Shown in pieces: positions 37,901-51,100 of a DNA stretch of 64,000 bases. A model generated the notes under the pieces. The model ran no database searches. It saw nothing but the letters and a program-made list of their open reading frames with translations, and had not been told where the DNA came from. Made by a program: the position numbers and the translations under genes. Within the stretch, counting starts at the first letter, position 1, and each line of letters opens with the position of its first letter. This DNA is from Nymphalis io (Eukaryota; Arthropoda; Insecta; Lepidoptera; Nymphalidae), in the NCBI RefSeq assembly GCF_905147045.1, contig NC_065895.1, positions 12,467,001 to 12,531,000 of the forward strand, read 5' to 3'.

Positions 37901-38305
37901 CAACCGTTACATAACATATTCACCAAAGTGAGATTAACTTATACGCTCGTGACAATGCTCGAAATAATCTGTGCCCAGAACACTAAAAGCTATTAAAAAC
38001 GGTTTACTTTTTTTCTATCTTACCACGATCAAAATGAAATGTAACTGACATAGTTTTGTTTTTATTGTTGTATACACAAGCGAGCACGTGTTATCCATAC
38101 TTATAAATAAAGTAGCCCATGGGCTCGCAGTCCGTTAGAAAAATAACTATTTTAATTTCATACATAAAGGTTCTCTCTACTTTTAAACTTTTTTTTATTA
38201 TAAAATACAACTTCAAAATACTATTTTATACAGAAATAAAAAAAGTTTTTCTAAGAATTGTGACAATAAATATAAAAACCATTTAAGCGTTCATTTCCGC
38301 TCATT

Positions 38306-38601
38306 TTTTTTTTTTTTTTTTATAGAATAGGAAGGTGGACGAGCATATGGGCCACCTGATGGTAAGTGGTCACCAAACGCCCTTAGCCATTGGCATTGTA
38401 AGAAATGTCAACCATCGCTTATAGCCAATGCGCCACCAACCTTGGGAACTAAGATTTTATGTCCCTTGTGCCTGTAATTACACTGGCTCACTCACCCTTC
38501 AAACCGGAACACAACAATATCAAGTATTGCTGTTTTGCGGTAGAATATTTGATGAGTGGATGGTACCTACCCAAACGAGCTTGCACAAAGCCCTACCACC
38601 A
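38306..38601 (+). mobile_element. Family C element, full length
   Basis: Starts with a long T run and ATAGAATAGGAAGGTGGACG and ends GCACAAAGCCCTACCACC. One of the least decayed copies. Confidence 0.87.
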
Positions 38602-38830
38602 CTGATCAACAATTTTATATGAAAAATAAAATGAAACAATGTATGTACATATAACGAACGGAGCTGGTCGTTAATGTTACTTAATGTATAATATAATAAT
38701 ATTACAATTTATTGCACACCACATATCAGTTACAGAAATGGCGTTCGCACACTGCAGTTATTAAATGTTTTAAAACATAATTGTACATTAACTAACAATA
38801 TACCATTTACTACTAATAAATTAATTTACT

Positions 38831-38962
38831 GGTGGTGGCGCATTGGTGATGTGAGCGATGGTTAACATTTTTTACAATGCCAATGTCTATGACCGTTGGT
38901 GACCACTTACCATCAGATGACCCATATGCTCGCCCGCCTTCCTATTCTATATAAAAAAAAAC
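38831..38962 (-). mobile_element. Family C element, half copy
   Basis: Inverted 5' half: GGTGGTGGCGCATTGG to CGCCTTCCTATTCTATA plus an A run. Confidence 0.8.
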
Positions 38963-39709
38963 TAACTTATGATAGATTTTGTAAGATACAATTCTTCTTC
39001 GTGACCTGGCACAAATTTTTCAAAAAACGTTGAAAATTATTTTTATAATATATTTAACTAATTTTAAGTTTAGTAATTTGCTTAATAACAATAATGTAAT
39101 TAATTTTTATTGTTATTATTTATCTGTAGTCTCTGTTTATTCAACTATAACTATAACATGCATTAGTTATCACTATGCTAACTGACTTAGACCTCATAAT
39201 TTATTCTTACATAATCTTGTGGCGGACTGTATGTATGTATTCTGTATCTACCAAGGATATTGGGATGAGACCATAGACAATTTACTATATTTTAAAGATT
39301 TAACATATTCTTAACAACTTTTACTACAATTTGTAATACAATTTTAATTTAAAATGTTCAATAACCTTTATATATCTTAACTAATATTATTAATGTGAAA
39401 GTGAGTTTGTTTATTTGTTTGTTACGCTTTCACGTCTGGACTACTCAACTAAGCAAAATGAACTATTGCATATACTACAATCACAACAACAAAAATATTA
39501 TGTTACCAAAGAAGGTCATATATCTAAAGAGTTGATGCTCTTCCAGGCAAACTTAGGAAAAGTCTCGTGACGATCTAGTTGTACAAGCTTTATCAAATAC
39601 AGTATCAGATTTATGACAAATTAATAAAATAAACATATTATATATACAACTACGATACTTAATATAATAAGAAAATCTAACACAATATAATAATCTGGTA
39701 AATCCCAGC

Positions 39710-39962
39710 ATTACTGATGATAGGGCTTTGTGCGAGCTCGTCTGGGTAGTTACCGCCCACTCATCAGATATTCTACCGCAAAACAGCAGTACTCGGTATT
39801 GTTGTTACCAGTGTAATTTTTAAATAGTTCCCAAGGTTGGTGGTGCATTAGCTATGTAAGCAATGGTTAATATTTCTTACAATGTCAATGTCTATAGGCG
39901 TTGGTGACCACTTACCCAGGTGGTCCATATACTCGTCCGCCTTCCTATTCTATATAAAAAAG
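39710..39962 (-). mobile_element. Family C element with internal deletion
   Basis: Inverted copy from GATAGGGCTTTGTGCGAGC to GCCTTCCTATTCTATATA; the segment around the CTCACTCACCC motif is missing. Confidence 0.78.
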
Positions 39963-41809
39963 CAGTTTTTCAAAAAAAAAACAATTCATTATTGATATTA
40001 TTTTATTGGTGCGACATGGAGTTATAACCGATGCGCATGCCGTAACAGCAAGCGGCATTACACTCTCTTATGTCGTCATGTCCCTTATGCCTTCACCACC
40101 GCTTTCCAGTCCCTTGTGTGTTCGAGGCGCGTTACTTATGATTAATATTAATAAGATTTTATTTATTTAGTGTACAGGAAACAAACAGTGAAATAATTAC
40201 AATAAAATAAAAAATATAAAACAATTCATAAACCAAAACAGTTTCCATTTATAAATTAATCATAAGTAATTACAAAACAAGACATTTTTTATATTTAATA
40301 GGTGCATGAAATTATATAATTTAATTTAATATAAATTTAATTTAATTTTTAAGATTCCTTATCTATTTTAATTTTAAAAATATATCATTAATTTATTAAT
40401 TCATTTGAACGAGAAAAATTAAACTCTTGATAAAACTTTCATTGTCTTTAATCACTGTGATAAAGTATGCGATAATCATAACGATATCAGTATTTATAAA
40501 GCCAAATTTTATTTGTATTGAGAAAATTATTTTGCAATATGTGAGTTCCAGATTCTAAGTTAACTTTAATTATTTAATTATAATTGTTTGTAAAGTCAAA
40601 TTGTTCACTAAATTGAAATTATAATCTTTCTAATCATTTTACAAAGCTACTTGATATTTTTATAGTTATAACCATAAATTTTCAAATTTATCTATATTAT
40701 ACATGTATATATCACTACAAAGTAGGTCGTCTCAAGTGGTTACGGCGTTGTATTATCTGATGGAAACTTTCGTACATATCTCAGCCACGCCCCTATTAAA
40801 ATACACTCGTACCCTCTCGATTTCTTTATTTGCTTTAAGGAATACAGGCAAGGTAATAGGTAGAGCTATCAGACTATTAAAGATAATCAATATCAAGATG
40901 TACCACTTAAGACGTCGGTACGCCTTGAACCGCGGGATCTGTTTGAGAATATGTTATTATTTATCTTGCAGTTACACCGGCTTACCTTTGAAGGGTATAC
41001 GGAATGCAGGAAATAATTGCTTTTTCACGATAGAGCTACTGACAAGGTGAACCGACCCTGAACATCCTACCATCAGACCCGGATTCAGAGTTGCTGTAGC
41101 GTTTTTGATGATTTATTAAAACTAGTGTCTACTGTGAAATTAAAAAAAAATGTTTTATCAGTATGAACGCAAATTATGAATGTTATTTTATTTAATATTT
41201 ATTTCACAAAAACATATTTAAACATGATATGGTTGATTTTGACAAAATAAGATTCATTGTACAATAGCACTGGCTATCCTAGCTAGGCTAATTCCTGTGT
41301 TAAGGATAATCAGTCTGTAATATTATATTATCTACTTGTTACATATAACTTTCGGTACTTTTACTTCATACAAAATTAAACAATGCCAAATCTCACTTTT
41401 CACAACTCACAATATGCTTGGAATTTTTTTCACCTTTGAATATATGCAAAGACTAAATGTGACTACTAAGTTCCTATTTCGGCATAAATACATAAGCGTT
41501 CGTAGTATACCTACTGCTTGTTGATTATAATACAAATAAATGTGATATAAACTAAACGAATACGTACGTAAATTTTATTAATCGAAATATAACGACAAAT
41601 TTTAAATTAAATTGTAAATAACACTGTTTAAATTGTCAACGGTAGCAACACGCCCATTTCGTTTAAAATTCCATGTTATTGTAACTGCCGTGAAATCATG
41701 AATAATAAAATTATAATTTTATAGCTTACACTATAACCTTGCGATATAAGAAATACTCACATTAAGTCCTTAGTATGTACAAATTAAATATAGCTACTGT
41801 ACAGGATTA

Positions 41810-42165
41810 TAAGGTCCTCCGGCCCGATTTCGGCCACGGTGGCCAATCTCAAGAGAGATTAGCCAACTGCGCAGGACATATTATAGTGAACAAGTGTGTG
41901 TGCAAACACAGATGCACTCTCTATTACCTAGCTCTCATAATCTGATGGGACGGTAATCCGACACGACTGGAAAGAGTTCACGCGCAGGACCAAGATGCTT
42001 TCCGAGGCACGGAAGTGTACACACTTCCAACTTTCAGACCCCAGGCTGCTACTGAGAATATTCTTACAGAAAAACCCAATAACTTTATATTGGCTCGACC
42101 AGGAAATTGAACCCCTGACCTCCGAGTCAGCGGCCTTATATCTAGCCACTATACCAACGAGACAG
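41810..42165 (-). mobile_element. SINE family D, near full length
   Basis: On the minus strand a tRNA-like head (CTCGTTGGTATAGTGGC, B box GGTTCAATTTCC) is followed by GTTATTGGGTTTTTCTG and the body, ending in a GGCCACCGTGGCC-containing tail. Confidence 0.82.
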
Positions 42166-43006
42166 TCACATAGTTGGATAGATTATGATGAATGGTAGCA
42201 AGAGCGCCATTTCACCATGCCATTTATTTTGGCCCACAATGACCAACCCTCCTGTCTCCAGTAGAGCTCATACAAAACATTAAACATTATAAATCTATGA
42301 AACGAATATGATATGATGAAATACGAATATGATACTATGAAATAAATCTATGCTATCAAACGATAGCGATATTATCTATTCACAATTAACTGTAACTGGT
42401 CTGTAAATGTGATTACCAGGAATTTCGCTGTACCGTTAGTGCAAAAGACGTTATTACAATTTATGTCCCGATTGAAAACTGGAAAAATCGTAGGTTAGTC
42501 ACTTTTAAACATCTCATGAATATACGTATACTTGCGATGTACATTTTGCACGGTAAAAAAACATATTAAATTTGAATACTTAAAATATTTTTTATTGGTT
42601 AATTTATTCCCTTAAACATTACGTTATAAACCACTAATAATAAGACATATTAACATAAAATCTAAATAAATAATTAGTTTTTACGTGCTGTTTAAATTCC
42701 ACAGTTTGAACATACAACCTTTTGCACAAACAGTAGCGAATTTCTTGACACAAAAATATAATAAAGCAATGCCTTTAACTTGAGCCTTCACCTTCTCACC
42801 ATATCCTTTAGCAGTTAGACAACTACACATACTGTTAGAGATTTGTGGAAAATAGGCCTGGCAGCATATATATCGTAGCTGTCACGGACATCTTTTGTTT
42901 TTCTGCTAGCGATTGTTATGGTAGCGATTATTGAGAAGGGTAATATTAGGAAGGTTGTCGAGAGATATCGGTGTGATCTGCAAGTCATTTTACTGCATTC
43001 GTTTGT

Positions 43007-43086
43007 TTGAATAAGCTCCAAACCTTCTCCTCAAAGAGACAGTAGGCCTTAGCTCAGTAGTGGAACATTAACAGGTTGTTACTGTT
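43007..43086 (+). mobile_element. SINE family A, 3' tail fragment
   Basis: Contains AATAAGCTCCAAACC, GGCCTTAGCTCAG and AACAGGTTGTTACTG. Confidence 0.65.
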
Positions 43087-43394
43087 TATTTGAATTGTTC
43101 CTTTTGAGCTTGTTAAAATGTCCTTAAATTTGTAACTATTAGTAAAATTAATGTTATAAAGTTTTTGTTATTAAAATTATCAATTCTAAAATGACATTTC
43201 ATTTCTGCTAAAAATACCTATATAATTCTGTGAGTTATATTCTACAACCTGACTCACCGTTAATGAGTGAAAGTAGTGAGTTAATGAACGAAAGTAGAAA
43301 ATAGTTCTTTTATAGCGGTTTTCCAAAAGTTTCCCAAAAAGCAATAAAACAAGGCAAAAAGAAGGTACACCTTTTTGCACAATACTAAACCTTA

Positions 43395-43580
43395 GGAATG
43401 AAAGTTAGGAGAGTTGAAACCCTGGCAAGAACATCGTGAGGATCCATGTGACCGATGAAAATTTGCCACGTGTATCCACAAGCCCGTATTGGAGTAGCGT
43501 GGTGCAGTAAGCTTTTAACCTTCTCCTCAAAAAAAAAAGGAGGCTCTAGTCCAGCATGAGGGCATTTACAAGCTTCTATT
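43395..43580 (+). mobile_element. SINE family A, 5'-truncated and diverged
   Basis: Pieces of body and tail (CACGTGTATCCACAAGCCCG, GGAGTAGCGTGGTG, CTCCTC plus an A run) lie in family order. Confidence 0.6.
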
Positions 43581-44152
43581 TTTGTCTTTAAAATATAATA
43601 AAATAAATAAATAAAAAATCATTCTTACAACAATCTTACGTTTCGAAATTCTTAAAATAAATACTCTTCAAATCAATGTTTTTTAGAACATAAAGAGTTC
43701 ATTTAATATTTTTTACGAAAAAAAATCTGACTATAAATATCAGAAAATATAAGAAATAACTCAATTGGTTTTTTTATCAATAGGTTTTATTACAAAACTG
43801 AAGTCGTTTGCCATCGGTGAAGTATTAACACTGTGTGTTAAATAAAATTTTATATAAAGTTACTGGAACGTAAAAAAAACATCAGCAGTTGAGCAAACAA
43901 CAGAACCGTTGTTGAAACGTTTTTCTGAGTAAGACTGAGGTTGCTCGATAGAAAAACATTTCAATTTGTCAAACCAGTCTATCCATTTTCGTGAAACATA
44001 TAACCTTTTTCTTTTTTGAAGTGATAATATAACGAAAAAATAGTTTTAATACACATCCGTAGCGTAGTAACTGTTAATCTTTTTATGTAACAAAGTGGTA
44101 ATATACTCGACGTGCGCACATACAGATACTATTTTCCTTAATATTTGCGATT

Positions 44153-44345
44153 ATAATTCATCTCGTGCTTGACGGTGAAGGAAGACATCGTGGGGAAATC
44201 TGCATGTGTCTAATTTCACTGAAATTCTGCCACATGTGTACCACCAACCCGCATTGGAGCAGCGTGGTGAAATAATCTCCAAACCTTCTCCTCAAAAAGG
44301 AGGCCTTAGCATAGCAGTGGAACAATCACAGGCTGTTACTGTACT
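44153..44345 (+). mobile_element. SINE family A, 5'-truncated
   Basis: ATAATTCATCTCGTGCTTGA, GTGTCTAATTTCACTG and ACAGGCTGTTACTG occur in order; the head is absent. Confidence 0.8.
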
Positions 44346-45014
44346 GTTATTTTCCTTAAGCCAAACATTCGCTGTTCTTAATAACTTATAAATTCTTATT
44401 TTTTACTTTTTTATCGCCTTCCTAGAAGAATATTAAGTCAATATTTGAAAATGGGCAAAAAGTACACAATGGTCAGCGTAGTTTTATATTACGTTAATTA
44501 ATTATATGCTTTGTCAAGAAAAAACGCCAAGGCAATTATTTTTTTGCTTTAATAAGTAGAATATCATACCTACTTACAAAAATGTGTTCAATTAAAAATA
44601 CTAGTTATGTTACAACGAATTCCTAAAGTAACCAAGTGAAAAAGGGTTCGTTGTTGTTTGTCATTGTTGTCCTTTAATACCCGTTATATAATTAGTAAAC
44701 ACACTTCTGGAAAATACGTTTAAGATAAAGTTTGAGAGTGATTAAGAAACATTGTAGACTTCTATCACGCAACAAATAGACTTGTGACGCTATTAAAATT
44801 ATTTTATAGATAAAAAATGATTTTAACTTTATAGGAAAGGGTAATTAGGTAACAAACTAAAATATATGATAGTAATATACATAGTAATTACTCCGAACAA
44901 GAATATATTATCGTAACAAAAACTTTAGATGTACTTATTAAATAAAAATATAACAAAGAAGTAGTCGACAAAGTTAAGAGTTGAAAATTAATAATAAAGT
45001 TGTTTTTAAGTTAA

Positions 45015-45235
45015 GTAGGCAAATGGGCCACCTGATGTTAAGTGGTTACCACCGCCCATAGACATTGGCGATGTAAGAAGTATTAACCATTTCTTACAGC
45101 GACAAAACACCACCAACCTTGGGTACTAAGATCCTATGTCTCTTATGCCCGTAGTTACATTGGCTCACTCATCCTTTAAGCCGAAATGAAATAATACTAA
45201 GTGTTTTTTTTCGCGGTAGAATATCAGGTAGGGCT
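45015..45235 (+). mobile_element. Family C element, first arm of an inverted pair
   Basis: GGCCACCTGATGTTAAGTGG through CGCGGTAGAATATCAGG, diverged. It abuts an inverted copy. Confidence 0.75.
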
Positions 45236-45512
45236 ATGCGTAAGCTCATCTGGGTAGGTACCATCCACTCATCAGATATTCTACCGCAAAACAGCAGTAC
45301 TTGGTATTGTTATGTTCTAGTTTAAAGTGTGAGTGAGCCAGTGTAATTACAGGCACAAGGGACATAACATTAGTTCCCAAGGTTGGTGGCGCATTGGCGA
45401 TGTAAGCGATGGTTAACATTTCTTACAGTGCCAACGTCTATGGGTGTTGGTGACCATTTACCATCATGTAGCCCATATGCACGTCCGTCTACCTATTCTA
45501 CAAAAAAAAATT
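45228..45512 (-). mobile_element. Family C element, second arm of an inverted pair
   Basis: Runs from GTAGGGCTATGCGTAAGC to CGTCTACCTATTCTAC plus an A run. Confidence 0.82.
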
Positions 45513-47184
45513 GTTTAAAAAAAATAAGAATAATCTATGGTCGGTAAAAAGTTTAAGTCGGTAATTGTCATTGAGTTTGCATACTCAGTTTGTCAAAGTA
45601 TAAATATAATAAATCCTATCACTTCAGAGTGTCTCGAACACCTGGAAGTTTAATTTTATATCTATAAAAATATTTTTAAGAATGATTTACTATCAATATA
45701 TAAAAATTATCTCAAATAAACATGTAGTACGATTATTTCAACAGATCTCTGTGCGTAATACCGACTATCATACATTTTCTGGCAACTTTATAATCCACGA
45801 GTGTAACACATATCTCTTTTTATCAAATTTATTGCTTCTTATCGGTTTAGAATTAAACCGTTATAAAACATATTATAAAATTTAGTTAATTTATTGGTTA
45901 GTACGGCAAGTTTAAGTAGCTTACACACCGACAAAAACTCACAAATAGGATGTAAAACAATACTGTGATAATATTTATTTTTTGGTCACGACATTCTTTT
46001 CTAGCAGACATGTTTTCAAAACCATTTGGTAACTTTAAGTTTTTCACTTTTATTATTGTTTAAAACAGAAACTATATTTACAACGCTTAAGATATGTCAT
46101 TAGAGATGTCATGAATTTTCCGCAGCTATTTTGTTTTTTTTTAAATATTCGAACCTTCAGCTGAGAAATATTAGAATGTAGCAAAAAATCAGGATTCGGT
46201 ATTAGGTCAAATCGTACTCGTGTTTATAAATATTTATTAGCTGCTTTGTTGGTGTGATAGCCTACCATGTAGGTTATTCTGCGAGAGATAACTCGAAACC
46301 CACCCCAGAAAACGGCCGTAAAATATCATTAATTCATATGAGACATTTACCATAATAATTATAAAATTTCAAAACTACATGCATCAAAATTATATATCCC
46401 CATAAGTTGGTTGTCAAAATTTCACAGTTAAGCAATGAAGTGCTGCTGCTTAGCTAAAGGTCATGAGATTCCAGGTTCGGATAAGGAGTTAGGAAACACC
46501 TACGTAAAATATTTCTTCTTTCTGGTCATGGCAGATTGCCATTCCGTCGGAATTAATCACAATCCATATTTATGACTTTAATTAATATGATGGTCATTCT
46601 ATTTAAAACCTTTACAGAAATTTCAGGCGTTTCAATTCCCTGTACAAAGTCTTGTATTTCTAGACTCACCGCTGTACGCTCATTATTAGTCTTGCTAGAA
46701 ATTTAATTAAGAAGATTATCTTTCTGTACTTATATATGCCATATCACAATTATCATCATAAAAAAGTAACAGCCAAGGATTTATAATTATTACGTTTTTG
46801 GTTTTATATAATAGCTATAATAAAAAAATATGTTTTATGCACAGAATTGAAGAAATACGTGTATTATCATGTTCCAAGTCCTATTTGTTATTAATTATTT
46901 TATAATTACATTGGTATGTCACTTAGTAACCTTTAAAAAGAAATAAGGTAAATCTGATATTCGGATTAAAAGATTAAAACAAATTGTACCTAAGCACCAT
47001 TTAATGATTATAGTTTCCTTATAATGATGATTTATTTATCCATTAAAATTAAGATGTCACAAGTCATTATAATTTGCACACGTTATAATATTACTACGAC
47101 GGAAAGTTTTTAAAGTTTAAGTTCTTTAACGAGAATAACGTTTCCGGAAGTGTTTATTATATTGTTAATAGATTGGAAGACTAG

Positions 47185-47463
47185 CAAATGGGCCACCTGA
47201 TGGTAAATGGTCACCAACGTCTATATACATTGGCACTGTGAGAAATACTAACCATTCTTTACTTCGGCAATGCCGCCTTGGGTACTTATGTTTTGTCCCT
47301 TGTACCTGTATTTACAACGGCAGTGAGCCAGTGTAACTACCACTTATCTAACTGGAATACAATATGAATACAATAATACGATGTAATGTTGTTTGGTGGT
47401 AGGATATATCATTATAAATTAAGTGTGTAGTACCGTGATGGGCTTGCACAAAGCCCTACCACC
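47185..47463 (+). mobile_element. Family C element, diverged
   Basis: ATGGGCCACCTGATGGTAAA, TTTTGTCCCTTGTACCTGTA and GCTTGCACAAAGCCCTACCA are in order. Confidence 0.75.
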
Positions 47464-48115
47464 AAGAAGATATGAACACAAAAGTGTGCTGGAAAAAGTC
47501 TCTTCAATGAATGAACATGCATTTTATTCTAAGTTCTCATTTTAAATATCAATATATTCAAAAATACACAAAATATTCTTTATTCACTAGATAAAATTAA
47601 ATATAAATATACCAATATAGATTCTACCAAGAAGAACCGACAAGAATTGTAGGAATGCGTATAGTAAGCCTACATACTAAATTTGTTTTCTACGTGATTC
47701 TTAATTAAAGTAATATACATTACAGTACAACAAGATAATATCGATCATTTCTGAACAAAATAACATCAATGTAACATTATTTAAAAAAATAAATAAAGCA
47801 ACGGTTCTAGTTTATAGAGCCGAGAACGCCATTGAATGTAATACATTGACCTTAATCAGTAAAGAGGCGAGGTAGCTCCCACCCTTTAACCTTAACGCCT
47901 CCTTCTTTTGCACGGCTGTGGTACGTCTTGTGGTGTGGTGGTGGTCGACAGGCTATTTTACTTATTTTTGTAAAGAAATAAAGAAAACAACATAATATTT
48001 CAATTAGGAATTATATTTATATACGTCAATCAGTGTTTTATCTTGCTAATGCAGCGATGTAATTACTTCTTTATCGAACCTAATCACAATGTCCTCAACG
48101 CATCGCAATGACATA

Positions 48116-51100
48116 TTACATTGTACTATCGTCATCTTGTTTAAAATCGCTCGAGGCTTGTATTTTGTCGTATGGTATCATCATGGGGTCTGTGGGGGGC
48201 ATCGTTACCGTTGCTGCCAGTACGGGGTTAGATTTCCCGTCCTTCAAAAGAAGTATTTTTATGAGCGACCCCTCGCCTGCTTGTCCGGTGACGTTGCGGA
48301 AAAAATTATCGGGGTTTAAATTTTCGCCGAATATCTCCTCGACCTTTGCGGGAAACTTGAGTTGGTTGCCCGGCGATATAAGAGGAACCTGAAAATTTTA
48401 AAGATTTGTAGGGGTGATGAGGATACAAGATCAGAAAGAGATGCAAGATGAAGTTAATGCCATATTACATACTAGAATGAATTGCTGATACACTTTGTGT
48501 TAGAAAAAGTAATTATCCTATGGATAAATTAAAATTGTAAACACTACAACAATCATTATTTCTGTTGATTATTAACAAATAATTACAAAAACTTAACCTC
48601 CAGAAATATATTAAATTAAGAAAAATATGAATGGAAAATATGTTATCTGTTTCTTTAGTGTTGCTATTTGTCTAAAATATAGAAAAAAAGGAAATATATG
48701 TAAAATACCTTGATATAAGGGTTATAGACTTTATAAACTGTGGAATGCACGAGAAACAATATGGAGAGCCCTAATACAGCCTTATCTGTCGACGTGTTCT
48801 CCACTATTAATGTCACGCGGAAAACCGGACCCAGCCCTTCAACCTGAAGAAAATAACTTACGTGTATATACAGGTAGTAATCAAATCAAAATCAAAATAT
48901 TCTTTTACTTAAATAGTCTTAGTAGGTAATATTTTTCAAGAATGAATCGCAATGTGGATTTTTTCCGAGAACCGATAAGATAATTTGTAGTGGGTACCTA
49001 ATATATAGAACAAATTGTATATACTTTTAAATGAATTATAAGTGATGTTAAGTCTATTGTTATTATTATATAACTAGCAATACCCCCGGGTATCACAAGC
49101 ATAGAATTCAGTTTGTGACGAAAAACATTTCAAATCAGCCATTATAACGTACAGAAGACCTATTTGAATTGTGCACATAAAATATTTTAATTATGAATAA
49201 TGTTTTTATCAAACTCAACATAATATATGCTACAGGTCATAGTTTAGGCAAATACCTAACAGTTCTTATTATATATTAATATATTTGATGTCCATATTAT
49301 GTCAAATATTAATATAACAATTATACAGTCGCATTTCAACACTTTTTATCAATAGTGTACTGATATCAGATAAATACCTTTATCGTAAGTTTTAGATCTT
49401 TAAAAATAGGACACAACTATTGTCGTAGGTTATGTAGGTTATACCACACCAAAAAATAATTCCGTATTATCCAGGAAGCCATGTGTCAAGATGGCCTGGT
49501 AGATAGAAAGATACTATAATTGGTATAGACCAAAGATCGAGAAACCTGGGCAAGCACCACGGAATTTTCCTGTGCTTAATTTACGTGGGATGCAGAATCT
49601 GTGTGAATAGACTGGCGGAATAAGCTCCAAGTCTCCTTAAGAAAATATGAAAATCTAGAATACGTAATGTTGCTACGAATTCTCTTCGCTAATAACGAAT
49701 GTTGAAGAGAGTTCGGTGAATGCACTACGGTATAACAAAAGCAACAAGTAGATACTTATTTTTTGTACAATATCGTCTGAAGAAGACGAAGAAGAAATTT
49801 CAGTAGTCACTGTGAAATGTTTTTGAGCCACGAGAGGTGAAGAAATTTCACCTACAAGGTACAAGAAACATGCCCGGAAACTGAAGCCGTCTCATTCAAA
49901 GTTATTTGAGCTCGTTTGAAAGTATATAATTATGTATCAATTATTTAAATAATCAGTTATCGATATTCGATAACGGTTTCGCTTGGATTACCGCAAAGAA
50001 AATTTCCATTCCGATATTATCAGTATCAGTATCAGTTAATTGAAGGCAGAAGCCGAGATGGCCCAGTGGTAAGAACGCGTGAATCTTAACCGATGATCGT
50101 GGGTTCAAACTTAGGCAAACATCTCTGAATTTTCATCTGCTTAATTTCTGTTTATAATCCATCCTGTGCTTTTCGGTGAAGGAAAACATTGTGAGGAAAC
50201 CTGCATGTGTCTAATTTCACCGAAATTCTGTCACCTATGTATTCCAGCAACCCGCATTGGAACATCGTGGTGGAATAAGATCCAAACCTTCTCCTCAAAA
50301 AGGGAGAGGAGGCCATAGCCCAGCAGTAGGACATTTACAGGCTGTTACTGTAACTGTACTGAAGACATTAACATATCATAGTCAATACATTAAGTTTCGT
50401 CCGCATATTTTAGTTGACGTGATCAACTGTAGTAAAAAAACTGTAATAAAATATTTCAATCCACGATGACGCCATTTTTCCAATCGCCACAGAGCACGTG
50501 TAAGTGCAACATAAGCTGTAATAAGGGGGGGGGGGGGGGTGTCGTAGATTGAACTAACCAAACAGTTTTCCTATTAAATTGGCCTAAGATGTCATGTCCT
50601 TTGTACCTGCAGTGACACTGGATCGCTCACCCTTCATACCGGAACACAACAATGTTCGGTGGTAGAATATGAGGTTGTAACGGGGTGTTACCCACCCAGA
50701 CGGGCTTGCGCCAAGCCCTGTCATCAATTAAATTGATTTCGGATCAGTTATATATTTTGATCTCGAGTCTAAAATTTACGTGTCGTTTTTCTTTAAATAT
50801 AAAATACTATCCGAATTATCCTATATCATTATGAAACCATATATATCTAATACCATAACCAATAAAACTATATAAAACTAATATATCACTGGAAATAATA
50901 AATAGCATACCTCAGCTGACAATCGTATCGGCTCCATATTTCCGGCTCCAATAGAATTTTCAGACTTTGTGTGAGCTTCCAAAAGAGTCTTTGCTGATAA
51001 CAGCCTTAGTCTGTTGAGCTCGTGTTGAAAGTTTATATGCATCGCTTCAAATATAATATTTTTTTATATTAAAACATTTCATTATGTATTCAAAATATAA

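Larger units (their letters stand above)
33608..48115. other. Gene-free, repeat-rich 14.5 kb between ACBP copy 2 and BBS1
   Basis: No supported exon. It contains the SINEs and family C elements listed and long AT-rich stretches. A 115-codon open frame at 40703-41050 has no protein-like features, and its end resembles diverged repeat sequence. Confidence 0.55.

Noticed and set aside
40703..41050. 115-codon open frame on the plus strand
   Set aside because: No domain or motif, composition like the flanking DNA, and its end resembles decayed repeat sequence.
48089..48392. Two plus-strand open frames of 76 and 94 codons
   Set aside because: They are antisense shadows of the last BBS1 exon, which has clear family motifs on the minus strand.
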